A DNA stretch of 64,000 nt from contig NZ_CP013341.1 in the NCBI RefSeq assembly GCF_001455205.1, positions 2,170,001 through 2,234,000 on the forward strand, written 5' to 3'. The stretch's first letter is position 1. The number at the start of each line of letters is the position of its first letter. Positions 1 to 9,018 of this stretch are shown here, in pieces. Origin of the DNA: Nitrosomonas ureae (GTDB taxonomy: Bacteria; Pseudomonadota; Gammaproteobacteria; Burkholderiales; Nitrosomonadaceae). The notes beneath the pieces are model-generated. The model saw only the letters and a program-made list of their open reading frames with translations, was not told the DNA's origin and did not search any database. The translations under genes were made by a program, and so were the position numbers.

Positions 1-330
1 AAGTTTGGTGTTCATCACCCTTATGAAACAAAAAGTAAGGTGGAAGGTCGAAAAGCGGTTACTGGAAAAGATACTGATTTGAATGTCTTTAAAGTGCCAA
101 CTTTGCGTAATATAGAATTAACTTATCCCTACTTTCATGATGGCGCTGTAACCTCATTAGAAGATGCGGTAAGAATAATGGGTAAAGTGCAATTAGATCG
201 CGACTTCAATAAGAAAGAAATTGATAGTATTGTTGCTTTTTTGAAAACGCTAACGGGTGTGCAGCCTGAAATTAAGTTGCCCATTCTTCCACCATCAAAT
301 AATAATACGCCTAAGCCAGTACCATTTTAA
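1..330 (+). CDS. Di-haem cytochrome c peroxidase / MauG family, C-terminal part (5' truncated by window)
   Basis: The reading frame is open from base 1 to the TAA at 328-330, so the gene starts before the window; the GTG at 40 is only an internal codon. The visible 109 residues carry the typical C-terminal block of bacterial di-haem peroxidases, TLRNIELTYPYFHDG followed by a helix ending in IVAFLKTLTG. The family reduces hydrogen peroxide in the periplasm with electrons from small c-type cytochromes. Both CxxCH haem motifs would lie upstream and cannot be checked, so a MauG-type enzyme is equally possible. Confidence 0.8.
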   Translation, partial: KFGVHHPYETKSKVEGRKAVTGKDTDLNVFKVPTLRNIELTYPYFHDGAVTSLEDAVRIMGKVQLDRDFNKKEIDSIVAFLKTLTGVQPEIKLPILPPSNNNTPKPVPF

Positions 331-394
331 TTGTTGAAATCGAACAGAAGGCTGCTAAATTTCGGTGTTACGATTATGGTGTTAAGGGCAAGTC

Positions 395-434
395 TCGAGC
401 CACCCGGACTATGACCATAGTCCGGGTGGCTCGA
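395..434. terminator. Perfect 19-bp inverted repeat, probable terminator
   Basis: Arms at 395-413 and 416-434 are exact reverse complements separated by two bases. The hairpin lies between the peroxidase stop and hfq. There is no T-run on either side, so it may be a factor-assisted or bidirectional stop rather than a canonical intrinsic terminator. Confidence 0.6.
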
Positions 435-543
435 ATATGGAATAGAATTATTTGGTTGGCAATTTAATTTGATATAGATTTACATTTAAAAATAAAGTAG
501 AGTTACTATTCCGATAACGAATAATTAAAATAGGGAATTACCT

Positions 544-789
544 ATGGGTAACAAGGGACAGTTGCTACAGGATCCGTTTCTAAATATATTGCGAAAAGAA
601 CATATCCCAGTGTCCATTTATTTAGTGAACGGTATTAAACTACAAGGACAAATTGATTCATTCGATCAATATGTAGTGCTGCTGAAAAACTCGGTTACGC
701 AAATGGTATACAAACATGCGATTTCTGCAGTGGTGCCTGCAAGAGCTGTTACTATTCCCGTTGAAGCGGTGGAAACACGCGATGCTTGA
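544..789 (+). CDS. hfq: RNA chaperone Hfq
   Basis: An 81-residue protein with the Sm fold signature: DPFLNILRKEHIPVSIYLVN, the Sm1 region ending in GQIDSFDQYVVLL, and the Sm2 motif around VYKHAISAVVP. The hexameric ring pairs small RNAs with mRNAs and affects their stability and translation. It is slightly shorter at the C-terminus than enterobacterial Hfq, as is usual in betaproteobacteria. It is followed after 14 bases by hflX, the standard hfq-hflX-hflK-hflC order. Confidence 0.97.
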   Translation: MGNKGQLLQDPFLNILRKEHIPVSIYLVNGIKLQGQIDSFDQYVVLLKNSVTQMVYKHAISAVVPARAVTIPVEAVETRDA

Positions 790-803
790 TATGCCTGTAG
801 GGC

Positions 804-1976
804 ATGAATAAAACAATAGCATCCGATACAGCAATTTTGGTTGGTGTCGATTTCGGCGGTGGTACTCATCAAGACAGTTTGTTGGAGTTGCAGTTATTAG
901 CTTCCAGCGATAAGCTTGAAGTTATTGCTATTGTGACAGGAAAGCGATCGCGCCCTGATTCCGCAACATATATTGGAAGGGGTAAAGTTGAGGAAATCGT
1001 GCGAGTGAGGCAGCAGACTGGGGCTGGATTGGTTATATTTAATCATGATTTGTCCCCAGCGCAGCAGCGAAACCTATCTTTGCGTTTAAATTGTAATGTT
1101 ATTGATCGCACTAATCTGATTCTTGACATTTTTGCCCGTCGAGCTCACAGTCACGAAGGAAAGCTACAAGTTGAATTGGCTCAGTTGGAATATCTTTTAA
1201 CACGTCTTGTACGCGGATGGACTCATCTTGAAAGACAGAAGGGCGGTATAGGTTTGCGTGGGCCAGGGGAAACTCAACTGGAGACGGATCGGAGATTAAT
1301 TAAAAAGCGAGTAAAATTACTTAAGGGAAAACTTTCGGATCTACAGTGCCAACGAAATGTTCAAAGACGCTCTAGGCAGCGAGCAAACTCGTTGGCGGTA
1401 TCTATTGTTGGTTATACCAATGCAGGTAAATCAACTTTCTTTAACAAATTAACGCGCGCACAATCGTATGCTGCTGATCAGCTATTTGCTACATTAGATA
1501 CAACAACGCGTAAATTATTTATCGAAGAAGGTAGTACAGTGGTTATTTCGGATACAGTAGGATTTATCCGGGAATTGCCCCATACATTGGTAGCCGCGTT
1601 TCGTGCAACACTTGAAGAAACTGTACAGGCTGATTTATTACTTCATGTGATAGATGCCAGTAGCTCCAATTGTGATGAGCAAATTAATGAAGTTAATAAA
1701 ATACTAAAAGAAATTGGTGCTGATGTTATTCCACAGATCTTGATTTTCAACAAAATTGATTTAATCGACCAGACTATATGTAGTACAGGTTGCGTACGTG
1801 ATGAATATGGTAGAATATCACGTATTCGTTTAAGCGCAGAAACAGGCGAGGGAATTGAGTTTGTAAGGCAGGCGTTGGCAGAAACAATCTTAGAAAACTC
1901 TAAAAAACTGAATAAAGAATCAACGGAAATAACTAATGGGTTTCGAGATTGTGCTTCAGTGCAAGACTTTTTTTGA
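804..1976 (+). CDS. hflX: GTPase HflX
   Basis: A 390-residue Obg-HflX superfamily GTPase. The N-terminal HflX domain contains SATYIGRGKVEEI; a glycine-rich linker GLRGPGETQLETDRR precedes the G domain with P-loop GYTNAGKSTFFN (about residue 200), DTVGF (G3) and NKID (G4). HflX binds the 50S subunit and rescues stalled ribosomes. It lies between hfq and hflK and is probably co-transcribed with them. Confidence 0.96.
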   Translation: MNKTIASDTAILVGVDFGGGTHQDSLLELQLLASSDKLEVIAIVTGKRSRPDSATYIGRGKVEEIVRVRQQTGAGLVIFNHDLSPAQQRNLSLRLNCNVIDRTNLILDIFARRAHSHEGKLQVELAQLEYLLTRLVRGWTHLERQKGGIGLRGPGETQLETDRRLIKKRVKLLKGKLSDLQCQRNVQRRSRQRANSLAVSIVGYTNAGKSTFFNKLTRAQSYAADQLFATLDTTTRKLFIEEGSTVVISDTVGFIRELPHTLVAAFRATLEETVQADLLLHVIDASSSNCDEQINEVNKILKEIGADVIPQILIFNKIDLIDQTICSTGCVRDEYGRISRIRLSAETGEGIEFVRQALAETILENSKKLNKESTEITNGFRDCASVQDFF

Positions 1977-1996
1977 ACGAACAAACAGGAATGATT

Positions 1997-3178
1997 ATGG
2001 GATTAAATGATCCACAATGGGGAAAAAATAAAGGCGATTCTGGTCCACCAGACTTAGATGACGTGTTGCGTAATTTCAATAAAAAAATCAATGATATGTT
2101 TGGGCAAAAAAAAAGCGGGGGAGGAGGTGATGATGGGCCGCGTACTCAAGGATCCAAGCCGCAGAGTAATGGAAGCATTATATTAATCCTTGGCTTGTTG
2201 GTTGTGGTGTGGTTGGGAAGTGGTTTTTATATTGTAGATGAGGGCCATAGAGGTGTGGTATTACGATTTGGTCAATACGTCGATACATCATCGGCGGGGT
2301 TACGTTGGCATTTTCCCTATCCAGTTGAGAGAGTGGAAGTGGTGAATGTCAGTCAGGTTCGGACAGTTGAAATTGGCTACCGGAATAATGTAAGAAGCAA
2401 AGTGTTGCGCGAAGCATTAATGTTAACAGATGATGAAAACATTATCGATATTCAGTTTGCGGTACAGTATATATTGAATGATCCAGAGAATTTTCTATTC
2501 AAAAACAGAAACCCAGATGAAGCTGTACTCCAGGCAGCTGAGACTGCAATCAGACAGGTAATAGGTAAAAGTAAAATGGATTTTGTCCTTTATGAAGGAC
2601 GTGAGCAAGTGGCAGCCAATGCAACACAGTTGATGCAAAAAATTCTTGATCGATATGAAATTGGTATTTTGATTAGCAGAGTGACGATGCAGAATGCACA
2701 GCCCCCCGAACAAGTTCAAGCTGCATTTGATGATGCAGTAAAAGCAGGCCAAGATAGAGAACGGCAAAAAAACGAGGGGCAAGCATATGCGAATGATGTT
2801 ATTCCAAGAGCAGCTGGTAATGCGGCTCGATTAATTCAAGAATCTGAAGGGTATAAGCAACGTGTTATTGTAAGTGCTGAGGGTGATGCCAGTCGTTTTG
2901 AACAAATTCTTACTGAATATAGTAAGGCACCGAACGTTACACGCGAGCGTTTATATTTGGATATGATGCAGCAAGTACTTTCGAATACGAGTAAAATTGT
3001 TGTTGATCAAAAGAACGGGAACAATCTTTTATATTTGCCGCTTGATAAACTCATTAATATAAGTGGATCAACGTCGGTCTCACCAGCTACAACATCACCT
3101 GCGGTACAGGAAACAACACCTGATAGCAGTTTACGAGCACGAGAATCTTTTCGTAGTCGCGAACGGGAGATAAGATAG
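1997..3178 (+). CDS. hflK: HflK, membrane regulator of FtsH
   Basis: An SPFH/band-7 protein of about 393 residues that forms the periplasmic HflKC cage around the FtsH protease with HflC. The N-terminus MGLNDPQWGK matches the family consensus, followed by a Gly-rich linker, one membrane segment (about 60-80) and the band-7 domain. I chose ATG 1997 because AGGA lies six bases upstream; the in-frame ATG at 1991 leaves no spacing and an earlier start would overlap hflX. The stop abuts hflC with no gap, which suggests translational coupling. Confidence 0.95.
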   Translation: MGLNDPQWGKNKGDSGPPDLDDVLRNFNKKINDMFGQKKSGGGGDDGPRTQGSKPQSNGSIILILGLLVVVWLGSGFYIVDEGHRGVVLRFGQYVDTSSAGLRWHFPYPVERVEVVNVSQVRTVEIGYRNNVRSKVLREALMLTDDENIIDIQFAVQYILNDPENFLFKNRNPDEAVLQAAETAIRQVIGKSKMDFVLYEGREQVAANATQLMQKILDRYEIGILISRVTMQNAQPPEQVQAAFDDAVKAGQDRERQKNEGQAYANDVIPRAAGNAARLIQESEGYKQRVIVSAEGDASRFEQILTEYSKAPNVTRERLYLDMMQQVLSNTSKIVVDQKNGNNLLYLPLDKLINISGSTSVSPATTSPAVQETTPDSSLRARESFRSREREIR

Positions 3179-4054
3179 ATGAAAAGTTTTACATCAGTAT
3201 TTTCAGGAATCATTATTGCAATTTTTTTTCTGGGTAGTTCGGCAATTTATATTGTTGATGAGCGCCAGCAGGCAATTTTATTTCAACTTGGGGAAGTGAT
3301 CGATGTTAAAATCGACCCAGGTTTATATTTTAAAATTCCAATCGCACAGAATGTGCGTTTTTTTGAGAAGCGTATCCTGACGATGGATACCGAAGAACCG
3401 GAACGATTTATTACTTCTGAGAAAAAGAATGTTTTAGTAGATTTATTTGTGAAATGGCGTATCGTGGATGTAAAACAATATTATATCAGCGTACGAGGAG
3501 ATGAAGGTTTAGCCCAAACACGATTGGCTCAAACCATCAACGCAAGTATACGTGATGAATTTGGTAATCGCACGGTTCATGATGTGGTCTCAGGTGAGCG
3601 TGATGTGATTATGGAAATTATGCGTCAGAAGGCAGACAACGATGCTCGATCCATTGGAGTAGAAGTTGTTGATGTACGTCTAAAACGTGTGGATCTTCCG
3701 CAAGAGGTTAGTGAATCGGTATATAGGCGTATGGAAGCAGAACGAAAACGAGTAGCAAATGAATTACGTTCAACCGGTGCTGCTGAATCGGAAAAAATTC
3801 GTGCTGACGCGGATAAGCAACGAGAAATTATATTAGCTGAGGCCTATCGGGAAGCCCAAAAAACAATGGGTGATGGTGATAGCCAGGCAGCTGCAATCTA
3901 TGCAGCGGCATTTCAGAAAGATTCTGAATTTTATGCGTTTTGGCGCAGTATTGATGCTTATAAGCAATCATTCAAGAATAAGGGAGATATGATGGTTCTT
4001 GAACCTACCTCTGATTTCTTTAAATATTTAAAAAATCCTGCAGTTAGTAAATAA
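3179..4054 (+). CDS. hflC: HflC, membrane regulator of FtsH
   Basis: A 291-residue SPFH/band-7 partner of HflK. It has an N-terminal membrane anchor (about 7-25), the block IVDERQQAILFQLGEV, and a long coiled-coil helix rich in Arg, Glu and Ala (about 185-250), ending near FAFWRSIDAYK-like residues (EFYAFWRSIDAYKQ). Its ATG directly follows the hflK stop. Downstream lies a short inverted-repeat element instead of the usual immediate continuation of the operon. Confidence 0.96.
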   Translation: MKSFTSVFSGIIIAIFFLGSSAIYIVDERQQAILFQLGEVIDVKIDPGLYFKIPIAQNVRFFEKRILTMDTEEPERFITSEKKNVLVDLFVKWRIVDVKQYYISVRGDEGLAQTRLAQTINASIRDEFGNRTVHDVVSGERDVIMEIMRQKADNDARSIGVEVVDVRLKRVDLPQEVSESVYRRMEAERKRVANELRSTGAAESEKIRADADKQREIILAEAYREAQKTMGDGDSQAAAIYAAAFQKDSEFYAFWRSIDAYKQSFKNKGDMMVLEPTSDFFKYLKNPAVSK

Positions 4055-4081
4055 TAATACATGTTCTTGTAGAATCAGTTA

Positions 4082-4220
4082 AGGCTCTGTTTTATTAAAA
4101 TAGATGCAATTTAGCGTCCCGTTGTATTTCCACTGAGACGGTGTGTGATTTAATGGTGGATGCTTATGCAGAAGTTCTGAGAATCGAAGCTATTGTTTGC
4201 TCGGCTTTGTGACAGAGCCT
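4082..4220. mobile_element. Short element with 9-bp terminal inverted repeats (MITE-like or IS-end remnant)
   Basis: AGGCTCTGT at 4082-4090 is mirrored by ACAGAGCCT at 4212-4220, bounding 139 bases with no open frame. The outer bases resemble ends of small DDE insertion sequences that begin GGCTCTGT or GGCTTTGT. I cannot name a family, and no target-site duplication is obvious. It separates hflC from the DUF2065 gene, which in related genomes are normally close together. Confidence 0.45.
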
Positions 4221-4285
4221 ATCAATTTTTTTATGCTTCTCCTTGAAGATATTATGAATGCGTGATTAAGCAGGAGTTATCGTAC

Positions 4286-4471
4286 ATGTGGGAAAATTTT
4301 TTAAATGCAATTGCATTAATGTTAATTCTGGAGGGAATGCTGCCATTTTTGTCTCCGAATACTTGGAGAGAAGCATTCAGAAAACTAATTGAGATCAATG
4401 ATAATCAGTTACGTTTCATAGGATTAACTTTAATGTTAATCGGATTAATATTGCTTGTCATCATAACCTAA
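4286..4471 (+). CDS. DUF2065 (YjeT-like) small membrane protein
   Basis: A 61-residue protein with two hydrophobic helices (AIALMLILEGMLPFL and the C-terminal LMLIGLILLVII) and the family core WREAFRKL. DUF2065 genes commonly sit between hflC and hisZ/purA in proteobacteria; the function is not established. I chose ATG 4286 because AGGAG lies nine bases upstream at 4272-4276; an upstream GTG at 4262 has no ribosome site. Confidence 0.85.
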   Translation: MWENFLNAIALMLILEGMLPFLSPNTWREAFRKLIEINDNQLRFIGLTLMLIGLILLVIIT

Positions 4472-4511
4472 ATCATTTTTCACTTCCCTCTGACGCTTTG
4501 TCAGTCTTAGC

Positions 4512-5663
4512 ATGCATAATTGGTTGCTCCCAGAATATGTTGAAGATATATTGCCAGCAGAAGCATTGCATATTGAAGTAACGCGCCGGCAAATTCTTGA
4601 TCTACTGCTAACGCATGGTTACCAACAAGTCATACCGCCTTTATTAGAATACGTAGAATCATTATTGTCGGGCAGTGGCAGTGATATGGATCTGCAAACA
4701 TTTAAAGTTATCGATCAGCTAAGTGGAAGAATGATGGGATTGCGCGCTGATATGACACCTCAAGTGGCAAGAATTGATGCACATTTATTGAATTTTAGCG
4801 GCATAACACGACTATGCTATGTCAACAGTGTACTGCATACGATTCCATCTGGAATAACACAAACGCGTGAACCCTTGCAAATTGGTGCTGAGCTATACGG
4901 TCACTCAGGATTGGAAAGTGATTTAGAAGTGCAACGTCTTATGCTGCAGTGCCTGTCGACCTCCCATATAAATGAAATTCATCTGGATCTCGGTCATGTA
5001 GCAGTTTTTCGTGGATTAATAAAAGGTGCGGGGATATCACGGGAACTTGAAGCAGAATTATTTTCGGTTCTACAAGCAAAAGATATTTCAACTTTACAGG
5101 AATTGTGTTTAAAGTTGAAAAAAAGTATTCGTGAGGCATTGCTCTTATTGCCTGAGCTTTATGGTGATAAAAAGATTTTGGCCGATGCGATAGCGCTACT
5201 GCCGGACTATCCAGTAATTAGAACTGCATTGAATGAGCTTGGTCTGGTTGAAAAAGAGCTAAAGCCAATAGTGGGTAGCGTTGCATTCGATTTAGCTGAT
5301 TTGCGAGGATATCACTATCATACAGGAATGGTATTTGCTGCATACGCGAAAGGGTGTTCAAATGCTATCGCCCTCGGCGGACGCTATGATGAAATAGGGA
5401 AAACCTTCGGGCGGGCACGGCCAGCAACTGGTTTCAGTATGGATTTAAGAGAACTATCCAGATTAGTAAAACCTAAAAAATATCCCAAAGGAATACGAGC
5501 GCCTTTTGAGAAAAAAGATAAGAGATTGGAAGATATGATTCAGCAATTACGTAAAGCAGGGCATATTGTAATCATGGAATTGCCAGAACAAAAGGATGAA
5601 TTTATGGTCTGCGACAGGCAATTAGTGTTGCTTGATGGAAAATGGATAATTGAAGAGATTTAA
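4512..5663 (+). CDS. hisZ: ATP phosphoribosyltransferase regulatory subunit HisZ
   Basis: A 383-residue class II aminoacyl-tRNA synthetase-like protein lacking the C-terminal anticodon domain of HisRS. It carries the HisZ blocks LPEYVEDILPAEA, LRADMTPQVARIDAH and GGRYDEIGKTFGR. It activates the short form of HisG at the first step of histidine synthesis. It lies upstream of purA, a standard arrangement. No hisG is in the window. Confidence 0.95.
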   Translation: MHNWLLPEYVEDILPAEALHIEVTRRQILDLLLTHGYQQVIPPLLEYVESLLSGSGSDMDLQTFKVIDQLSGRMMGLRADMTPQVARIDAHLLNFSGITRLCYVNSVLHTIPSGITQTREPLQIGAELYGHSGLESDLEVQRLMLQCLSTSHINEIHLDLGHVAVFRGLIKGAGISRELEAELFSVLQAKDISTLQELCLKLKKSIREALLLLPELYGDKKILADAIALLPDYPVIRTALNELGLVEKELKPIVGSVAFDLADLRGYHYHTGMVFAAYAKGCSNAIALGGRYDEIGKTFGRARPATGFSMDLRELSRLVKPKKYPKGIRAPFEKKDKRLEDMIQQLRKAGHIVIMELPEQKDEFMVCDRQLVLLDGKWIIEEI

Positions 5664-5705
5664 TTTCTCTGATTTAAATCTACGGTTTTTTTAGAGAATA
5701 GGACT

Positions 5706-7010
5706 ATGACTAAAAATGTAGTCGTCATTGGTACACAATGGGGCGATGAAGGAAAGGGCAAGATTGTTGACTGGTTAACGGATCATGCACAAGGTGTTGT
5801 ACGCTTTCAGGGCGGACATAATGCAGGTCATACATTGGTCATAGGTAATACTAAAACAGTATTACATTTAATTCCATCCGGTATCCTGCGAGACGGTGTT
5901 ATTTGTTACATCGGAAATGGTGTGGTAATTTCACCAGAAGCCTTGCTAAGTGAAATTGATATGCTGGAACAGAATGGTATTGATGTTACTGGGCGTTTGC
6001 GTATTAGCGCGGCTTGTCCACTTATTTTACCTTGTCACATTGCGCTGGATAATGCCCGTGAAGCGGCCAGAGGCGTAGGAAAAATTGGCACTACAGGGCG
6101 TGGTATCGGGCCTGCGTACGAAGATAAGGTTGCTCGTCGTGCAATTCGATTACAAGATTTGTTTCATCGAGATCGCTTTGCAGCCAAATTGGGTGAAATG
6201 CTGGATTATCATAATTTTGTGTTGAAAAATTACTTTCATGTAAAGGTGATCGATTTTCAAAAAACGATGGATGATGCCTTAATACAATCTGAACGTATTA
6301 AGCCAATGATAGCGGATGTTCCGCAGCTTTTGTTTGAGGCGCATAAAGCTGGCAACAATCTATTATTTGAGGGCGCGCAAGGAGCATTATTGGATGTTGA
6401 TCATGGTACATATCCATTTGTAACCTCGAGTAACTGTGTGGCAGGTGCAGCAGGACCTGGTAGCGGAGTTGGGCCACAAATGCTGCAGTATGTATTGGGT
6501 ATTACCAAGGCGTATACAACTAGGGTTGGATCCGGTCCATTTCCGACTGAGTTGGACGACGATATCGGTAGGCATTTGGCTTCGCGTGGACATGAATTTG
6601 GATCAACAACAGGTCGTCCGCGTCGTTGCGGTTGGTTTGATGCAGTTGCGCTAAAGCGCTCCATTCAAATAAATGGCGTAACAGGATTATGCATTACTAA
6701 GCTGGACGTTCTAGATGGGGTGGAGAGCCTTAGTTTGGGTATCGGGTATCGATTGATTGATGGTAACAAAAGTAATATTCTTCCGGTTGGTGCGGATGAT
6801 TTGGATTGCTGTGAGCCGATTTATGAGGAAATACCCGGCTGGGTAGAAAATACAGCGGGTATTAAAAAATTCCATCAACTACCCAAGGCCGCACAGAATT
6901 ATTTGAAAAGATTAGAAGAAGTGTGTGAAATACCTATTGATATGATTTCTACTGGACCTGACAGAGAGGATACCATTTTATTGCATCATCCATTTGAATC
7001 GATTTCTTAA
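5706..7010 (+). CDS. purA: Adenylosuccinate synthetase
   Basis: A 434-residue enzyme that joins IMP and aspartate using GTP in the first committed step to AMP. It shows the N-terminal P-loop-like GTQWGDEGKGK, the GGHNAGHT block, the IMP-site TTGRGIGPAYEDK and the C-terminal STGPDREDTI. Length is normal for the family. A ribosome site AATAGGACT precedes ATG 5706. The acetyltransferase gene begins just after its stop. Confidence 0.98.
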   Translation: MTKNVVVIGTQWGDEGKGKIVDWLTDHAQGVVRFQGGHNAGHTLVIGNTKTVLHLIPSGILRDGVICYIGNGVVISPEALLSEIDMLEQNGIDVTGRLRISAACPLILPCHIALDNAREAARGVGKIGTTGRGIGPAYEDKVARRAIRLQDLFHRDRFAAKLGEMLDYHNFVLKNYFHVKVIDFQKTMDDALIQSERIKPMIADVPQLLFEAHKAGNNLLFEGAQGALLDVDHGTYPFVTSSNCVAGAAGPGSGVGPQMLQYVLGITKAYTTRVGSGPFPTELDDDIGRHLASRGHEFGSTTGRPRRCGWFDAVALKRSIQINGVTGLCITKLDVLDGVESLSLGIGYRLIDGNKSNILPVGADDLDCCEPIYEEIPGWVENTAGIKKFHQLPKAAQNYLKRLEEVCEIPIDMISTGPDREDTILLHHPFESIS

Positions 7011-7026
7011 TAAAGTTGTTATAAAA

Positions 7027-7461
7027 ATGCGATGCGATCATCTCGTAAGTGTTGTAGATTGGGAAACGGAAACTCTAACTCTACGAAATATTCGAACAAC
7101 AGTTTTTATTTTTGAACAGCAGGTTCCAGTAGATTTAGAATGGGATGAGTTTGATATTATCAGTACGCATTTTCTGGTATTTAATCATCACGGAGAGGCA
7201 GTAGGAACTGCAAGATTATTGCCAGATGGACATATCGGGAGAATGGCTGTATTGAAAGAATGGCGAGGTAAAGGGTATGGCAGTGCGATGCTGAAAAAAA
7301 TATTAGAGGAATTAAGGCAGCGTCATATGCAAAAAGCAATGCTTAATGCGCAAATTGATGCAGTAGCGTTCTATGAAAAATTTGGATTTCAGAAAGTTTC
7401 TGAAGAAAAATTTTTTGAAGCAGGAATTCTCCATATCAAGATGATGATTTTTTTAAAATAA
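7027..7461 (+). CDS. GNAT-family N-acetyltransferase
   Basis: About 144 residues with the GNAT core: strand TARLLPDGHIGRMAVLKEW, the acetyl-CoA loop RGKGYGSAML and the late block AVAFYEKFGFQKVS. It is closest in appearance to ElaA/YjcF-type single-domain acetyltransferases; the substrate is unknown. An in-frame ATG at 6994 would overlap purA by 17 bases. Neither start has a strong ribosome site, so 7027 was preferred to avoid the overlap. Confidence 0.85.
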   Translation: MRCDHLVSVVDWETETLTLRNIRTTVFIFEQQVPVDLEWDEFDIISTHFLVFNHHGEAVGTARLLPDGHIGRMAVLKEWRGKGYGSAMLKKILEELRQRHMQKAMLNAQIDAVAFYEKFGFQKVSEEKFFEAGILHIKMMIFLK

Positions 7462-7483
7462 CTTGTAATAATCGCGACCCGAT

Positions 7484-8563
7484 CTGACAGTTACCCGGTT
7501 TGACGATGTGCCTGTTAGATCAAATTCAGTTATTCAATGCAGTGATTTTATCGTCCCATACCTCTTTTGCGTCAATTAAAGTTTGCATTGGCGTGCGCCC
7601 ACAGTACATCTTGTCCTGATGAGTACGCGTGCTGTTGTAATACACTATCCATTCATCCAGATCATATTGTAACTCCTCAATGGACTGGTAAATCTTGCGC
7701 TGAAATGCCACGTGGTAGAACTCCTTTCAGTGCCAGATAGAGCCGGTAATTGTGATTCCCCGACTTGCCACAATATTCGGTACCAAGGATGCGGATGCCC
7801 CCATGCTCTGCTCGGCGAAGAACGGTAGCTGCCCGGTTTATTGAGCAAATCAGCCGCTGTGATCGGTGTCTTGGCGGTATAGAGCTTGGTGGCAGCCCAC
7901 TTGGAATAGGTGTCGACGAAAGTCTGCTGATAAATCCGCCCCACGCTCTTGATAGTACCGACGTAGAAGATATCCTGACTACCGAGATATCCGGGATGAG
8001 CGGTCTCGATTTTACCATGGGCAACATCATCTTCTTGTTTCTTCTCCAGCGCCTGCACCTGCGCCTCGGTCAGTACCACCCCAGTCTCAGCGATATGCTT
8101 TTCCAAGGCGGATAGACGTTTTTTGAACGGCTCCAAATTCTGGTGCAGCCACACCGAACGGACACCGAATGGAGAAACGAAGATTCCGCATTTGCGCAGT
8201 TCGTTGGAAACCCGAACTTGACTAAAAGCAGGCTGCTCCAGGGCAAAAGCTGTAACAGCTGCCTCCGTCGCCTCTTTGATGTGGTTCTTGATGTTGGAGG
8301 GCTTGCGTCGGTTAGCATCAATCAGGGCATCAACGCCACCTGTTTCCACGGCAGCCTGATAGCGATAGAAAGTATCGCGAGAAAAACCCATCACCTTGCA
8401 AGCACGCGATACATTGCCAAGCTCGGCTGCCAGATTAAGCAAACCAATCTTGTATTTGATGACTTTCAATGACTTTCTGTTGAACACTACTCATGGGATT
8501 ACTCCTTTGGGCTTTCGCGCTGGGTGGATAAAGTTTCACATCTCTATCAAACCGGGTAATCCC
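7484..8563 (-). mobile_element. Decayed IS481-family insertion sequence
   Basis: Imperfect terminal repeats bound the element: the reverse complement of 7484-7510 and the bases 8537-8563 share CACATC and TCAAACCGGGTAA. Inside is a single transposase frame on the minus strand with an HTH and an rve-type DDE core, typical of IS481. The gene is broken in several places, so the element cannot move by itself. A second fragment of the same left end lies at 44470-44590. Confidence 0.8.
7526..8494 (-). pseudogene. IS481-type transposase, frameshifted and internally deleted
   Basis: The original start is the ATG at 8494 (MSSVQQKVI, preceded by AAAGGAG). A 10-bp tandem duplication near 8461-8480 shifts the frame. 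The body reads RACKVMGFSRDTFYRYQ, then QVRVSNELRKCGIFVSP, then the first DDE strand TFVDTYSKWA. Near 7850 the frame shifts again; the strand holding the second Asp reads RILGTEYCGK, where relatives have a TDR insert, so that Asp is lost. Near 7722 the segment with the catalytic Glu (NGICERFHKT in relatives) is missing. The C-terminus YYNSTRTHQDKM survives in another frame. Confidence 0.85.
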
Positions 8564-8579
8564 ACCCGGGTAATCCCAC
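8552..8579. repeat. Two tandem copies of a 14-bp unit at the IS481 end
   Basis: The unit CCGGGTAATCCCAC occurs twice head to tail at 8552-8565 and 8566-8579. It overlaps the outer end of the IS terminal repeat and extends past it. Confidence 0.6.
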
Positions 8580-8640
8580 CTTTTGGCAAGACTCTGCTGT
8601 CAAATCAAGTCTGTACTTCTACAAATAATATTACCTCTGA

Positions 8641-9018
8641 TTATTTTACTTCGGTTTTACCCCATTCGTTTGCTAACGCATCCGAAGCTTGCTTCCATTG
8701 CTTGGTTGCTTTCTCCATCGAGATTCTAGCTTGCTCTGACTTTTTCTTCGCCGTTTCGACTGCTTTTTCTGCTTCTGCTAGTTTTTGTTTTGCTGTAGCC
8801 AGTTTTTTTTCAGCAAAAGTTAAATCTTTAGTGAAAGTTTCAGCATTCTGCTTGGCTTGCATCATTTTTTCATAGGTAATGCTTGCATTTTTCTGCAGGT
8901 TTTCAATATCTTCTGCTTTAGCATACGGTGGCGAAGCCGAGGTGTAAAGAATAAGTATGAGAAAGAAAATAAGCTCGCGCAATGAGTTAAATGGTTTTAG
9001 ATTTGAGTTAATTTTCAT
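8641..9018 (-). CDS. Secreted coiled-coil protein, function unknown
   Basis: A 125-residue protein with an N-terminal hydrophobic segment (about 15-28) ending SPPYAKAED, consistent with signal peptidase cleavage after AKA. The remainder (about 38-115) is Lys/Glu/Ala-rich with heptad-like spacing, such as EKKLATAKQKLAEAEKAVET, predicting a continuous periplasmic coiled coil. No recognised domain. It lies alone between two insertion-sequence remnants, so it may be accessory cargo. Coding character looks genuine because the signal peptide and heptads are coherent. Confidence 0.65.
   Translation of the reverse strand: MKINSNLKPFNSLRELIFFLILILYTSASPPYAKAEDIENLQKNASITYEKMMQAKQNAETFTKDLTFAEKKLATAKQKLAEAEKAVETAKKKSEQARISMEKATKQWKQASDALANEWGKTEVK

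Noticed and set aside
8552..8579. Tandem 14-bp repeat as a binding-site array
   Set aside because: Two copies only and part of the IS end, so duplication during transposition or slippage is more likely.
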